From NCBI GenBank assembly GCA_042096095.1, contig JBELME010000074.1:1-16424 (forward strand): DNA of 16,424 nucleotides, given 5' to 3'. The stretch comes from Enterovibrio sp042096095. GTDB lineage: Bacteria; Pseudomonadota; Gammaproteobacteria; Enterobacterales; Vibrionaceae. The position numbers and the translations under genes are program-made. The notes under the pieces are model-generated. The model ran no database searches and was not told the DNA's origin. It saw nothing but the letters and a program-made list of their open reading frames with translations. Positions 1 to 7,323 of this stretch are shown one piece after another. Positions within the stretch are counted from its first letter, which is position 1, and each line of letters starts with the position of its first letter.

Positions 1-32
1 AAGTACCCTCTGAGTAGAGATTTCTCAGGTAT

Positions 33-60
33 AAAAAACCGCCATTGATGGCGGTTTTTT
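33..60. terminator. Bidirectional intrinsic terminator downstream of asnB
   Basis: A perfect 13-bp inverted repeat (arms 33-45 and 48-60) has a GC core CCGCCAT/ATGGCGG, an A6 run on its left side and a T6 run on its right. On the minus strand the A6 becomes the U-tract, so it would end asnB transcripts 22 bp after the stop codon. It can also stop plus-strand transcription arriving from the left of the window. Confidence 0.9.
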
Positions 61-81
61 GTTTTTGAGTGCTTCTCGTTC

Positions 82-1755
82 TTAGCCCTTGTTGTAGGCT
101 TCGTTGTGAACGGCGGCGACGGCGCGACCAGAAGGGTCTGCTGCGTTTTTGAAGCTCTCATCCCACTCGATGGCTTTCGCGCTTGAACAAGCGATTGACG
201 GGCCACCAGGCACACATTCCGCTGCGCTTGGTAGCGGGAACAACTCTTCAAAGATCTCGCGGTATGCGTAACCTTCTTTTGTGGTTGGTGTGTTGTAAGG
301 GAAACGGAACTGGGCAGTTTCCATTTGTTGGTCTGTGACTTTCTCTTCAGCGACGGCCTTTAGAGTATCAATCCAGCTGTAGCCAACGCCGTCAGAGAAT
401 TGCTCTTTTTGACGCCATGCGATAGATGCAGGGAGGTAGTGTTCAAAACACTCGCGCAAAATGTGTTTTTCCATTTTGCCGTTACCACACATCTTATCTT
501 CAGGGTTCAGGCGCATCGCCACGTCGATAAATTCTTTATCGAGGAAAGGTACGCGGCCTTCAACACCCCATGCTGCCAAAGACTTGTTCGCACGGGCACA
601 GTCAAACATGTTCAATGCGAGCAGTTTACGAACGGTTTCTTCGTGGAACTCTTTCGCGTTAGGCGCTTTATGGAAGTATAAGTAGCCGCCGAAGATCTCA
701 TCAGCCCCTTCGCCAGAAAGCACCATTTTGATGCCCATCGCTTTGATTTTACGGCCCATCAAGTACATTGGCGTTGAAGCGCGAATGGTCGTGACGTCGT
801 ATGTTTCAATGTGGTAAATCACATCGCGAATCGCATCAAGACCTTCTTGAATGGTGTAGGTCATTTCGTGGTGAACCGTACCAATCTGGTCTGCCACTTC
901 ACGCGCAGCTTTCAAGTCTGGCGCACCTTCAAGGCCAACAGCAAACGAGTGCAGTTGTGGCCACCAAGCTTCTGATTGACCATCGTCTTCAACACGCATT
1001 GCAGCAAAGCGCTTCGCAACCGCAGACGTGATGGATGAATCCAAGCCACCTGATAGTAATACACCGTAAGGCACATCGGTCATTAACTGACGCTTAACGG
1101 CATCTTCAAGCGCTTTGGTGAGATCTTCTTTGCTGGTGGTGTTACCTTGCACCGCGGCGTATTCGTTCCAATCACGTACGTAGTAACGGTGTGCTTCAGT
1201 ATCACCTGAACGAAGGTATGAACCAGGAGGAAACTCGCTGATGGTTTTGCACACAGGTACCAGCGCTTTCATTTCAGACGCTACATAGAAGTTGCCGTGC
1301 TCATCGTGGCCTTGGTAAAGCGGGATAATGCCGATGTGGTCGCGACCAATGAGGTAAGTATCTTTTTCTTCATCGTAAAGAACGAACGCGAAAATACCGT
1401 TTAGCTCTTCGAGTAGGTCTTCGCCCATGTCTTGGTATAGCGCAAGGATCACTTCACAGTCAGAATCTGTTTGGAAGTCATACTTGTCTTCATAACGCGC
1501 ACGGATTTCTTTGTGGTTGTAAATTTCGCCGTTGACCGCGAGGATGTGTTTTTTGTCAGGGCTATAAAGGGGTTGAGCGCCACTGTTTAGACCAACAATC
1601 GCGAGACGCTCGTGCGCAAGAATCGCGTTGTCTGATGAATAAATACCTGACCAGTCAGGGCCACGGTGGCGGAGCTTTTTAGACATTTCCAGCGCTGATT
1701 GACGAAGCGCCGATGCATCTGACTTAATATCCAGAATGCCAAATACAGAACACAT
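82..1755 (-). CDS. asnB: Asparagine synthetase B (glutamine-hydrolysing)
   Basis: Makes asparagine from aspartate, glutamine and ATP in the cytosol. The start was set at the ATG at 1755, not the upstream ATG at 1782, because it gives the N-terminus MCSVFG, in which Cys2 becomes the catalytic N-terminal nucleophile; GAGAGGG sits just upstream as ribosome binding site. The protein is 557 aa, close to E. coli AsnB (about 554). The class-II glutaminase domain covers about residues 2-200, with LRHRGPD (29-34), NGEIYN (75-80) and D99 as glutamine-site residues. The synthetase domain follows, with the PP-loop SGGLDSS (235-241) and SGEGADE (347-353). It is complete, with no sign of damage. It stands alone: its own promoter region lies in the 235-bp gap upstream and a terminator follows it. 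The family call is certain by motif; the B paralogue is inferred from overall similarity. Confidence 0.97.
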   Translation of the reverse strand: MCSVFGILDIKSDASALRQSALEMSKKLRHRGPDWSGIYSSDNAILAHERLAIVGLNSGAQPLYSPDKKHILAVNGEIYNHKEIRARYEDKYDFQTDSDCEVILALYQDMGEDLLEELNGIFAFVLYDEEKDTYLIGRDHIGIIPLYQGHDEHGNFYVASEMKALVPVCKTISEFPPGSYLRSGDTEAHRYYVRDWNEYAAVQGNTTSKEDLTKALEDAVKRQLMTDVPYGVLLSGGLDSSITSAVAKRFAAMRVEDDGQSEAWWPQLHSFAVGLEGAPDLKAAREVADQIGTVHHEMTYTIQEGLDAIRDVIYHIETYDVTTIRASTPMYLMGRKIKAMGIKMVLSGEGADEIFGGYLYFHKAPNAKEFHEETVRKLLALNMFDCARANKSLAAWGVEGRVPFLDKEFIDVAMRLNPEDKMCGNGKMEKHILRECFEHYLPASIAWRQKEQFSDGVGYSWIDTLKAVAEEKVTDQQMETAQFRFPYNTPTTKEGYAYREIFEELFPLPSAAECVPGGPSIACSSAKAIEWDESFKNAADPSGRAVAAVHNEAYNKG

Positions 1756-1797
1756 AAATCCCTCTCTTACTTCCCTTCGCAACGATGTCGTGCGTCA

Positions 1798-1827
1798 TTT
1801 AAATCTTTGTTGCCCCCAATTTGCCAA
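1798..1827 (-). promoter_or_regulatory. Candidate sigma70 promoter for asnB
   Basis: Reading the minus strand, TTGGCA (1822-1827, 5 of 6 to consensus) is followed after 18 bp by TTTAAA (1798-1803, 4 of 6). Transcription would begin near 1791 and leave a leader of about 36 nt before the asnB ATG. The rest of the antiporter-asnB gap (1828-1990) is AT-rich and shows only a weak 4-bp-stem hairpin after the antiporter stop, so some read-through from upstream is possible. Confidence 0.4.
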
Positions 1828-1990
1828 TTTGAATAAAAAAAGCAACTAGTTGTGGAGAAAAAAATAGAAAACTGGAAACTTGATTTTAATCTATTCGGAA
1901 AAATGGCCTATTTGGTGAATAAACGTTAATTGTTGTACGTTTTTTGAACAGTTCGCGCGTGATGAACGAAAAGACGCACGTTAGCGTATG

Positions 1991-3571
1991 TTATCGCTCA
2001 TTAGCGATGAGCTGATCTTTCACGTGGCGAGCAAAGCCTGCTCCTGCTTCGCAATAGATGTTATAGGCCTCGTCCACGCCGAGAGACTTGAGCAATTCTA
2101 TTTCATCACCGTACTTCGCTATCGCGGCGACTTTACCGTTAAATCCTAATTGATGAATCTGTTCCATCGCGATGGTATTTGCTTGGCTATGCGGCATGGC
2201 TAATAAAATGAGTTCAATGTGCTGTGAGGAGGTGACTCGTGACCAAAAATCGGGGTCAGTGGCGTTACCTTGGATAACGTGTCGGCCTGCTTCCTTGTGG
2301 AGTGCAACCGATTCATCACGCGCTTCAATGCCAAGCACTTTACCGGGAAAAGCATCTGCCAACTCATCATAGGCACCGCTGCCAATGCGGCCCATGCCTA
2401 AGATAACGATAGAGGCATGACCAAGGTCGATCAGTTGATCATTATGGTGAATCTTTTCTGGGTTAGGGTCATGGAATCGTTTCGATGCATGGGTATAGAT
2501 CTTGTGGCTAAATGTGTTCAGCGGCGCTGCAATTACGAAGGAAAGCGACACAGCGATGGCCAATGCGACGAGTATACTGCCGGGCATAAAGCCCATTTTG
2601 TAGGCTATACCGCCGACAATGAGGCCAAACTCGCTATAGTTAAACAGTGTTAAAGACGCAAATAATGAGGTTCTTACGCGGAACTTAAAGCTGTTGAATA
2701 CGCCGTAATACAATAACCCTTTGAGAGGGAGTATCAGCATAAACAAGATCGCGATCAGGAAGCCTTCAACGGTGGGCTGCTCTGAAAGCCCAATATTGAG
2801 GAAAAAGCAGACCAAAAAGAGTTCCTTGAGGTTGAACAGCGACTTGGCCATTTCAGAAGCGCGTGAATGGCCCGCCATCATCATGCCGAGGATCAACGCC
2901 CCCAAATCCGCTTTCATCCCTACCGCGTCAAACAGGCCTGCACCTGCAACCAGTGCCAGGAAGATGCCGTACAGTACTAAGACTTCACCGTGTCCCGCCT
3001 TATCAAGCAATCTGAACAACACAGGCCGAAGAAGTGGTAACGCAAATAGCACCAAAGCCTCAATGCCAGGCACCTTGCCTGAAGTCGCTGTTAGGAACAC
3101 AACGGCGAAAATGTCCTGCATGATCAGAACGCCGATGGCGAGTGAGCCGTAAGTGGCATTCATTTCGCCTTTTTCTTGAAGCGCTTTGATGGCAAATACA
3201 GTGCTAGAGAAGGAGAGGGCAAAAGCAATTAGCACGATCTCGTTCAGCGCAAGCGATGAGAAAGCACTTAAACCTAGGGTTTTGAAAACAAGTAAACAGA
3301 GGGTGAAAACGGCTGTTGTGAGCACATTATGGACAGATGCTCCAAGCCAGATTTCGCGATTCAGCAGTGATTTAACATCAAGTTTTAAACCAATACTAAA
3401 CAAGAGCAGGGTGACACCAAGATCGGCAAGCGTTTGAATGAGTGGAGTAGATGCATAACCTGCAGCGTTCAGACCGAAGCCCGCAATAAGAAAACCAACC
3501 AATGGTGGCATGTGGCAGCGCAGCATGAGAAATCCGCTAACAAAAGCGACGGCGATAATGATCAGATCCAT
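1991..3571 (-). CDS. CPA2-family cation/proton antiporter with TrkA-N (RCK) domain
   Basis: Predicted inner-membrane monovalent cation:proton antiporter of the KefB/KefC/YbaL type, 526 aa. Residues 1 to about 360 form a polytopic Na+/H+ exchanger domain with many hydrophobic segments; visible family motifs are GLKLD (61-65), the QD pair in MQDIF (151-155) and NYSEFG (311-316). After a charged linker, a Rossmann-type TrkA-N domain starts near residue 385, with GMGRIGSG (392-399) as dinucleotide-binding loop and E416 at the expected end of the second strand. It resembles Kef K+ efflux systems, but no small KefG/KefF-type oxidoreductase subunit is adjacent, so glutathione control is not supported. 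The ATG at 3571 is the first possible start in frame; its ribosome site (AAGGA) is about 14 nt away and weak. It lies between nagBAC and asnB on the same strand, without an obvious link to either. The transported ion cannot be read from the sequence. Confidence 0.88.
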   Translation of the reverse strand: MDLIIIAVAFVSGFLMLRCHMPPLVGFLIAGFGLNAAGYASTPLIQTLADLGVTLLLFSIGLKLDVKSLLNREIWLGASVHNVLTTAVFTLCLLVFKTLGLSAFSSLALNEIVLIAFALSFSSTVFAIKALQEKGEMNATYGSLAIGVLIMQDIFAVVFLTATSGKVPGIEALVLFALPLLRPVLFRLLDKAGHGEVLVLYGIFLALVAGAGLFDAVGMKADLGALILGMMMAGHSRASEMAKSLFNLKELFLVCFFLNIGLSEQPTVEGFLIAILFMLILPLKGLLYYGVFNSFKFRVRTSLFASLTLFNYSEFGLIVGGIAYKMGFMPGSILVALAIAVSLSFVIAAPLNTFSHKIYTHASKRFHDPNPEKIHHNDQLIDLGHASIVILGMGRIGSGAYDELADAFPGKVLGIEARDESVALHKEAGRHVIQGNATDPDFWSRVTSSQHIELILLAMPHSQANTIAMEQIHQLGFNGKVAAIAKYGDEIELLKSLGVDEAYNIYCEAGAGFARHVKDQLIANER

Positions 3572-3670
3572 AAAGCGAGCGTTTTTCCTTTTAACTGTCT
3601 GTCGTAGGTGCGCGAGTGCTAACCAAGAGAGGGAATTCTCTCAGTAATAAGCGGATTTGCTTAAGGTTTT

Positions 3671-3692
3671 ATTTGCTCATGATAAAGCAAAT
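3671..3692. repeat. Inverted repeat, possible operator upstream of the antiporter gene
   Basis: Perfect 7-bp arms ATTTGCT and AGCAAAT are separated by CATGATAA. A third ATTTGCT copy begins 16 bp to the left (3655), and a CAAAT/ATTTG dyad overlaps the right arm. The size (22 bp) suits a dimeric regulator, but I cannot name one, and the spacing differs from the NagC site near nagE. Confidence 0.35.
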
Positions 3693-3802
3693 GCATATTT
3701 GAGAGCCAGCAATCAGGAATAAAACTGGGGAATTATCGTGTTTAATTGGTTACACAGTGTGAAGGGGGAGTTTTGTCAGAAGGTTAGATGGATGCGACAG
3801 CC

Positions 3803-3841
3803 CAAAAACAAAAAGTCCATAAGTGAACCTTATGGACTTTT
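3803..3841 (-). terminator. Intrinsic terminator of the nagBAC operon
   Basis: Perfect 13-bp inverted repeat (3811-3823 and 3829-3841) around the loop TGAAC, with stem sequence AAAAGTCCATAAG. On the minus strand the stem is followed by an interrupted U-tract (complement of the A-rich run at 3803-3814). It starts about 43 bp after the nagC stop and separates the operon from the antiporter gene. Confidence 0.88.
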
Positions 3842-3883
3842 AATGGTGCGAAGCGCGCTGGAACGCCTAAGTGTTCATTATGT

Positions 3884-5098
3884 TCAGTCTTCCAACAGTC
3901 TTTGCAATAGCGCGCCATTAAGCATGGCACGTTTCACCAGTGCAAACGCGCCGAGTGTTGGTGTTGAAGATAAGCCCGCAGCAACGATAGGCAGGTTCTG
4001 ATGGAACGTTTTCAACGATTGGTTTTCAACACAGCGCTGAATAGCAGGGAAAACCACGCTCTCAGCTTCTGTTATTTCACCCGAGATAACAATTTGCTGT
4101 GGGTTGAACAAGTTGATGGTCATCGCAATGGCCTTACCAAGGTGATTACCCACCTTCACCAACACTTGACGTGCGAGTTCATCGCCAGCGACAGCCGCGC
4201 GACAGATATCAGACACATCCAATTCTTTTTTGCCCTGCAGCATGCTTTCGTGGCCCTGGGCGAGCAATTGCTGCGCATGCTCGATGATGGCTGGGTTTGA
4301 TGCTACCGTTTCCAAACAGCCGAAATTACCACACTGACACTTCTTACCCAGCGGGTCGATTTGAATATGACCAATCTCACCCACGTTGCGGTTATACCCT
4401 AAGAAGACCTGGCCATTGACGATAATACCTGCACCTGCACCGTTATGAACACTGACGAGCAGGGTATCAAAGTAATTTTTACTCACTCCGAAATAATGTT
4501 CAGCGAGGGCTTGACCGCGGGTGTCATTCCCGATGAAGCATTGAACACCAAATTCATCGCGAATTAAGTCACTTAGCGGCAAATTGTCGATAGAGATATT
4601 GGGCATGTATTCAACAACACCCGCTTCAGGATCGACAAGGCCGGGCAATGAGATCGCAACAGCAATGAGTTCACGGACGATATGTTGTTGAGCGGCAAGA
4701 AAGCTGTGAAGTCTGCTCAGTAGGCCTTCAATAAGCGAATCTTGGTCTTCGTATTGGAAGAGTTCGTCATGCTGGCCCAGTAATCGGCCTGACAAATCAA
4801 ACAAAGAGATTTCGATTCGGTCACGCCCTAAACGGACAGCGAGGGAATGGAAAGGAGCGCATTCAGTGGTCAGCGAGATAGCTCGTCGACCACCTGTGGA
4901 CGCTTGTTGCGCGACTTCTTTTATCAAGCCGCGCTCAAGTAACTGACGGGTAATTTTGGTAACACTTGCTGGCGCGAGGCTGCTCACATCAGCAATTTGA
5001 ATACGTGAAATCGGCCCTTGTTGGTCGATAAGTCGATAAACGGCGGCACCGTTTAACTGTTTAACCAGATCTACGTTACCAATTTGTCCGCCTGTCAT
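3884..5098 (-). CDS. nagC: NagC, ROK-family repressor of N-acetylglucosamine genes
   Basis: Transcription factor of the ROK family, 404 aa (E. coli NagC 406). The N-terminus, MTGGQIGNVDLVKQLN, is nearly the E. coli sequence. A winged helix-turn-helix spans about residues 20-75 (SRIQIADVSSLAPASVTKIT). The sugar-kinase-like ROK domain follows, with the zinc-binding signature H244, C254, C256 and C261 (CQCGNFGC). In E. coli NagC the effector is GlcNAc-6-P, which relieves repression of nagE and nagBAC; the same is inferred here. Last gene of the operon: its ATG lies 7 bp after the nagA stop, and the ribosome site AGGA overlaps that TAG stop, which suggests translational coupling. Its place in the operon it is expected to repress implies autoregulation. 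The strong similarity over the full length leaves little doubt between NagC and its paralogue Mlc. Confidence 0.96.
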   Translation of the reverse strand: MTGGQIGNVDLVKQLNGAAVYRLIDQQGPISRIQIADVSSLAPASVTKITRQLLERGLIKEVAQQASTGGRRAISLTTECAPFHSLAVRLGRDRIEISLFDLSGRLLGQHDELFQYEDQDSLIEGLLSRLHSFLAAQQHIVRELIAVAISLPGLVDPEAGVVEYMPNISIDNLPLSDLIRDEFGVQCFIGNDTRGQALAEHYFGVSKNYFDTLLVSVHNGAGAGIIVNGQVFLGYNRNVGEIGHIQIDPLGKKCQCGNFGCLETVASNPAIIEHAQQLLAQGHESMLQGKKELDVSDICRAAVAGDELARQVLVKVGNHLGKAIAMTINLFNPQQIVISGEITEAESVVFPAIQRCVENQSLKTFHQNLPIVAAGLSSTPTLGAFALVKRAMLNGALLQRLLED

Positions 5099-5105
5099 AA
5101 ATGTC

Positions 5106-6242
5106 CTAGTTCATTGAGTATTCGCCGTTAACTACCGTCGCTTTAACGTTAAAATCGCGATCAAACACGGTCAGGTTAGCGACGTATCCAGGTTGGATAG
5201 CCCCTAGCTTGTCGTCCATGCCGATAGCTCGGGCAGGATACAAGGTTGCCATGCGGATCACTTCGTCTAAAGCGATGCCTACATGTTCGACAGAGTTTTG
5301 AACTGCTTCAATCATCGTCAATGCCGAACCACCAAGTGTGCCATTCTCATCAACACACTTGCCATCACGGTAATATACTTTCTTACCTACAAAAATAAAG
5401 TGATCCATGTCTGCTCCTGCAGGCGCTGCTGCATCAGTAACAAGAACCAGTTTTTCACCTTTCAGTTTGTGGGCAATGCGAATGTTTGCATAGTCAACGT
5501 GGAAACCATCTGCAATTACACCCGTATAAACGTCAGGCGTATCGTAGATAGCGCCAACCATGCCTGGCTCGCGGCCAGCGATAGGTGTCATCGCGTTGAA
5601 CAGATGCGTTGCGAAGGTAATACCCGCGCGGAACCCTTTACGCGCTTCAACGTAGCTTGCGTTAGTGTGGCCAGCAGACACCACGATACCTGCATCTGAC
5701 AGCAGACGAATATGCTCATCAGGCGTCAGTTCAGGCGCCAAGGTGACTTTGGTCACGACATCTGCGTTTGCTGCAATGAAGTCAATCATTGCATCGTCAG
5801 AACGGCGAATGAAATCGACGCTGTGGATTCCTTTTTTCGCGACGTTTAGGTATGGACCTTCAAGGTGCAGACCCAGCGCTTGGTTAGCGTATTTGGCTTG
5901 ATATTCACGAATCGCACTCACAGATGCCTTCATGTCTTCATCAGAAGACGTGATAAGCGTAGGCAGGAAGCTGGTGCACCCTGACTTTAGGTTAGCCAAA
6001 TGCATAGTGCGGATGGTTTCAGCCGTCACTTCATCGTTGAACATTACACCGCCACAACCATTAAGTTGCAGATCGATAAACCCTGGGCTTAGGTACGCGC
6101 CACCTAATGAGCGCGTCTCAATGCCTTTTGGCAATTCATTTTCTGGGCAAACTGTCTGGATAAGACCGCCATCAACGATGACGGCATGATTGTCCAGCAC
6201 GTCGCTACCTGTGAATACACGGCAGTTAGTCAGTGCGTACAT
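5106..6242 (-). CDS. nagA: N-acetylglucosamine-6-phosphate deacetylase
   Basis: Cytosolic amidohydrolase that converts GlcNAc-6-P to glucosamine-6-P plus acetate, 378 aa (E. coli 382). It has a TIM-barrel metal centre: E128 in LHLEGP, H192 in SAGHTN and H213 in ATHLFNAM bind the metal, and D270 in VTDAAAP is the catalytic acid/base. H248 (DGFHVD) is the expected substrate-contact histidine. The strand-1 motif is GFIDLQLNG, with Q-x-N in place of the H-x-H of binuclear relatives; as in E. coli NagA, this predicts a single-metal enzyme. Second gene of nagBAC: 15 bp after nagB, with AGGGAAG as ribosome binding site before the ATG at 6242. By removing GlcNAc-6-P it also lowers the NagC inducer. 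Confidence 0.97.
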   Translation of the reverse strand: MYALTNCRVFTGSDVLDNHAVIVDGGLIQTVCPENELPKGIETRSLGGAYLSPGFIDLQLNGCGGVMFNDEVTAETIRTMHLANLKSGCTSFLPTLITSSDEDMKASVSAIREYQAKYANQALGLHLEGPYLNVAKKGIHSVDFIRRSDDAMIDFIAANADVVTKVTLAPELTPDEHIRLLSDAGIVVSAGHTNASYVEARKGFRAGITFATHLFNAMTPIAGREPGMVGAIYDTPDVYTGVIADGFHVDYANIRIAHKLKGEKLVLVTDAAAPAGADMDHFIFVGKKVYYRDGKCVDENGTLGGSALTMIEAVQNSVEHVGIALDEVIRMATLYPARAIGMDDKLGAIQPGYVANLTVFDRDFNVKATVVNGEYSMN

Positions 6243-6257
6243 GAATACTTCCCTACC

Positions 6258-7058
6258 TTACAGGTTGTTAATGTTTTGTGCTTCTAGCTCTTGGAAGTAC
6301 TTAACGGTCTTCACTTTCAGCTCAGCAGTTGATGGGTCATCACAGACCATCAGTGCTTTAGGATGCAACTGAAGGGCAGACACTGTCCACAAATGGTTTA
6401 CAGAACCTTCAACAGCAGCTTGCAGAGCCAACGCTTTGTTGTGGCCGGTGATTAGGATCATTACTTCTTCTGCATCTAACAGTGTACCAACACCAATGGT
6501 CAATGCATGTCTTGGTACTTGGTTGATGTCGTTATCGAAGAAACGAGAGTTCGCGATGCGCGTATCTTCAGTCAGTGTCTTAATGCGAGTACGTGAAGAC
6601 AAAGAAGATGCTGGCTCGTTGAACGCAATGTGACCGTCGTTGCCGATACCACCCATGAACAGGTTGATCTTGCCGTAAGACTTGATCTTATCTTCGTAGC
6701 GTTTGCATTCAACCAGGTGATCTTCAGCATTACCATTTAGAAGGTTGATGTTTTCTTCCTTAATATCAACGTGATTAAAGAAGTTGTTAAACATGAAGCT
6801 ACGGTAAGATTCTGGGTGGTCTGCAGGAATGCCGCAGTACTCGTCCATGTTGAATGTTACCACGTTTTGAAAGCTTACTTCGCCTTGCTTATGAAGGTTA
6901 ATCAGCTGCTTATACGTGTTCAGTGGGGTGCCACCAGTCGGCAAACCTAGAACAAACGGACGATCTTCCGTTGGGGCAAATTTATTAATTGCATCAACGA
7001 TATAGCGTGCTGACCAAAGGCCTACTTCATGTGCGGTTTGTAAAGGGATAAGTCTCAT
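6258..7058 (-). CDS. nagB: Glucosamine-6-phosphate deaminase
   Basis: Converts glucosamine-6-P to fructose-6-P and ammonia, feeding amino sugars into glycolysis. It is 266 aa, the same length and numbering as E. coli NagB. Catalytic residues are all present: D72 (NMDEY), D141 and H143 (GNDGH) and E148. The allosteric GlcNAc-6-P site is also kept (S151, S152, R158, K160, Y254), so activation by GlcNAc-6-P is expected. PTGGTP (40-45) is the phosphate loop. First gene of nagBAC. The ATG at 7058 has AGAGGTG six bases upstream. It is transcribed from the divergent nagB-nagE control region, where a perfect TATAAT (7106-7111) overlaps or adjoins a candidate NagC operator. Confidence 0.98.
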   Translation of the reverse strand: MRLIPLQTAHEVGLWSARYIVDAINKFAPTEDRPFVLGLPTGGTPLNTYKQLINLHKQGEVSFQNVVTFNMDEYCGIPADHPESYRSFMFNNFFNHVDIKEENINLLNGNAEDHLVECKRYEDKIKSYGKINLFMGGIGNDGHIAFNEPASSLSSRTRIKTLTEDTRIANSRFFDNDINQVPRHALTIGVGTLLDAEEVMILITGHNKALALQAAVEGSVNHLWTVSALQLHPKALMVCDDPSTAELKVKTVKYFQELEAQNINNL

Positions 7059-7105
7059 GGGACACCTCTAGGTTAATTCGGAATCTGACTACGTATAATA
7101 GTGTA

Positions 7106-7111
7106 ATTATA
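7106..7111 (-). promoter_or_regulatory. -10 element of the nagBAC promoter
   Basis: A perfect TATAAT on the minus strand, giving a start near 7099 and a leader of about 40 nt. No good -35 stands 16-18 bp upstream (TATTTT or TTATTT), which fits an activator-dependent promoter with CRP bound near position -88. A second possible -10 (TATTAT, 7095-7100) with ATGAAA at 7119-7124 lies just downstream. Confidence 0.55.
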
Positions 7112-7112
7112 T

Positions 7113-7135
7113 CTTACTTTTCATCATAAAATAAG
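7113..7135. promoter_or_regulatory. Candidate NagC operator on the nagB side
   Basis: A 23-bp interrupted dyad with arms CTTAnTTT and AAAnTAAG centred on 7124, the general shape of NagC sites (TTATTT...AAATAA). It covers the -35 region of the nagB promoter, as expected for a repressor site. An overlapping perfect dyad CATAAAA/TTTTATG (7125-7142, spacer TAAG) could be the real site instead. Confidence 0.5.
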
Positions 7136-7176
7136 TTTTATGAGCGTGCTAGCAAAAAACCCGATCTTCTATTGTT

Positions 7177-7198
7177 TTGAGTGACCATAATCACATTT
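7177..7198. promoter_or_regulatory. CRP (cAMP receptor protein) binding site between nagB and nagE
   Basis: Half-sites AGTGA (7180-7184) and TCACA (7191-7195) are separated by 6 bp and flanked by T-rich sequence on the right: 9 of 10 core positions match TGTGA-N6-TCACA. The centre at 7187.5 lies between the two candidate NagC operators, as in the E. coli nagE-nagB region, and suits activation in both directions. It fits catabolite control of amino-sugar use. Confidence 0.75.
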
Positions 7199-7207
7199 GC
7201 CTATGTT

Positions 7208-7229
7208 TTAATTTGCGGGGCGAAATTAA
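7208..7229. promoter_or_regulatory. NagC operator on the nagE side
   Basis: A 22-bp dyad with perfect 7-bp arms TTAATTT and AAATTAA around the GC-rich centre GCGGGGCG. It contains the CGAAAT half-site typical of NagC/Mlc boxes and sits about 20-40 bp upstream of the likely nagE transcription start. Its centre (7218.5) is 94.5 bp from that of the nagB-side candidate (7124), about nine helical turns. Confidence 0.65.
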
Positions 7230-7240
7230 TGGAATAAACT
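7213..7240 (+). promoter_or_regulatory. Weak candidate nagE promoter
   Basis: TTGCGG (7213-7218) and TAAACT (7235-7240, 4 of 6) are 16 bp apart. The start would be near 7247, putting the CRP centre close to -60, a class I position. The NagC dyad 7208-7229 covers the -35. The match is poor, so this rests mainly on geometry. Confidence 0.3.
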
Positions 7241-7323
7241 GCGACTGACTCACATTGGATAGCAAAAAAAGTCCCATGTTGTCATTCTACATCTGAGAAA
7301 GAACCACTATAGGGGGAACAAAG

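Larger units (their letters stand above)
3572..3883. other. 312-bp intergenic region between nagC and the antiporter gene
   Basis: The right end (3803-3841) holds the nagC terminator. The remainder must contain the antiporter promoter, but I see no convincing -35/-10 pair on the minus strand. It contains several dyads: GAGGGAATTCTCTC (3629-3642, one mismatch), a 7-bp inverted repeat ATTTGCT/AGCAAAT with 8-bp spacer (3671-3692), and CAAAT/ATTTG directly beside it (3688-3701). ATTTGCT also occurs in direct orientation at 3655-3661. No supported gene was seen. Confidence 0.6.

Noticed and set aside
1..32. Possible tRNA remnant at the left edge (asnB neighbours tRNA genes in E. coli)
   Set aside because: Only a 5-bp CTGAG/CTCAG dyad is present; there is no acceptor stem, T-loop or CCA end.
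1756..1782. N-terminal extension of AsnB (9 extra residues from an ATG at 1782)
   Set aside because: The catalytic Cys must be residue 2, which only the ATG at 1755 provides, with a ribosome site placed for it.
1843..1852. CAACTAGTTG palindrome followed by a T-run on the minus strand, as a terminator for the antiporter gene
   Set aside because: Only 4 bp can pair around a 2-nt loop, too little for an intrinsic terminator.
2721..3152. Plus-strand 143-codon frame inside the antiporter gene
   Set aside because: It is a shadow frame antisense to the membrane domain; Ser/Lys/Ala-rich composition is an artefact of the opposite strand.
3738..4001. Plus-strand 87-codon frame starting GTG after a GGGG run
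   Set aside because: It runs through the nagC terminator hairpin and then antisense to nagC, and its sequence has no recognisable features.
5283..5699. Plus-strand 138-codon frame inside nagA
   Set aside because: Antisense to conserved nagA sequence, with low-quality composition (Cys/Arg-rich) and no motif.
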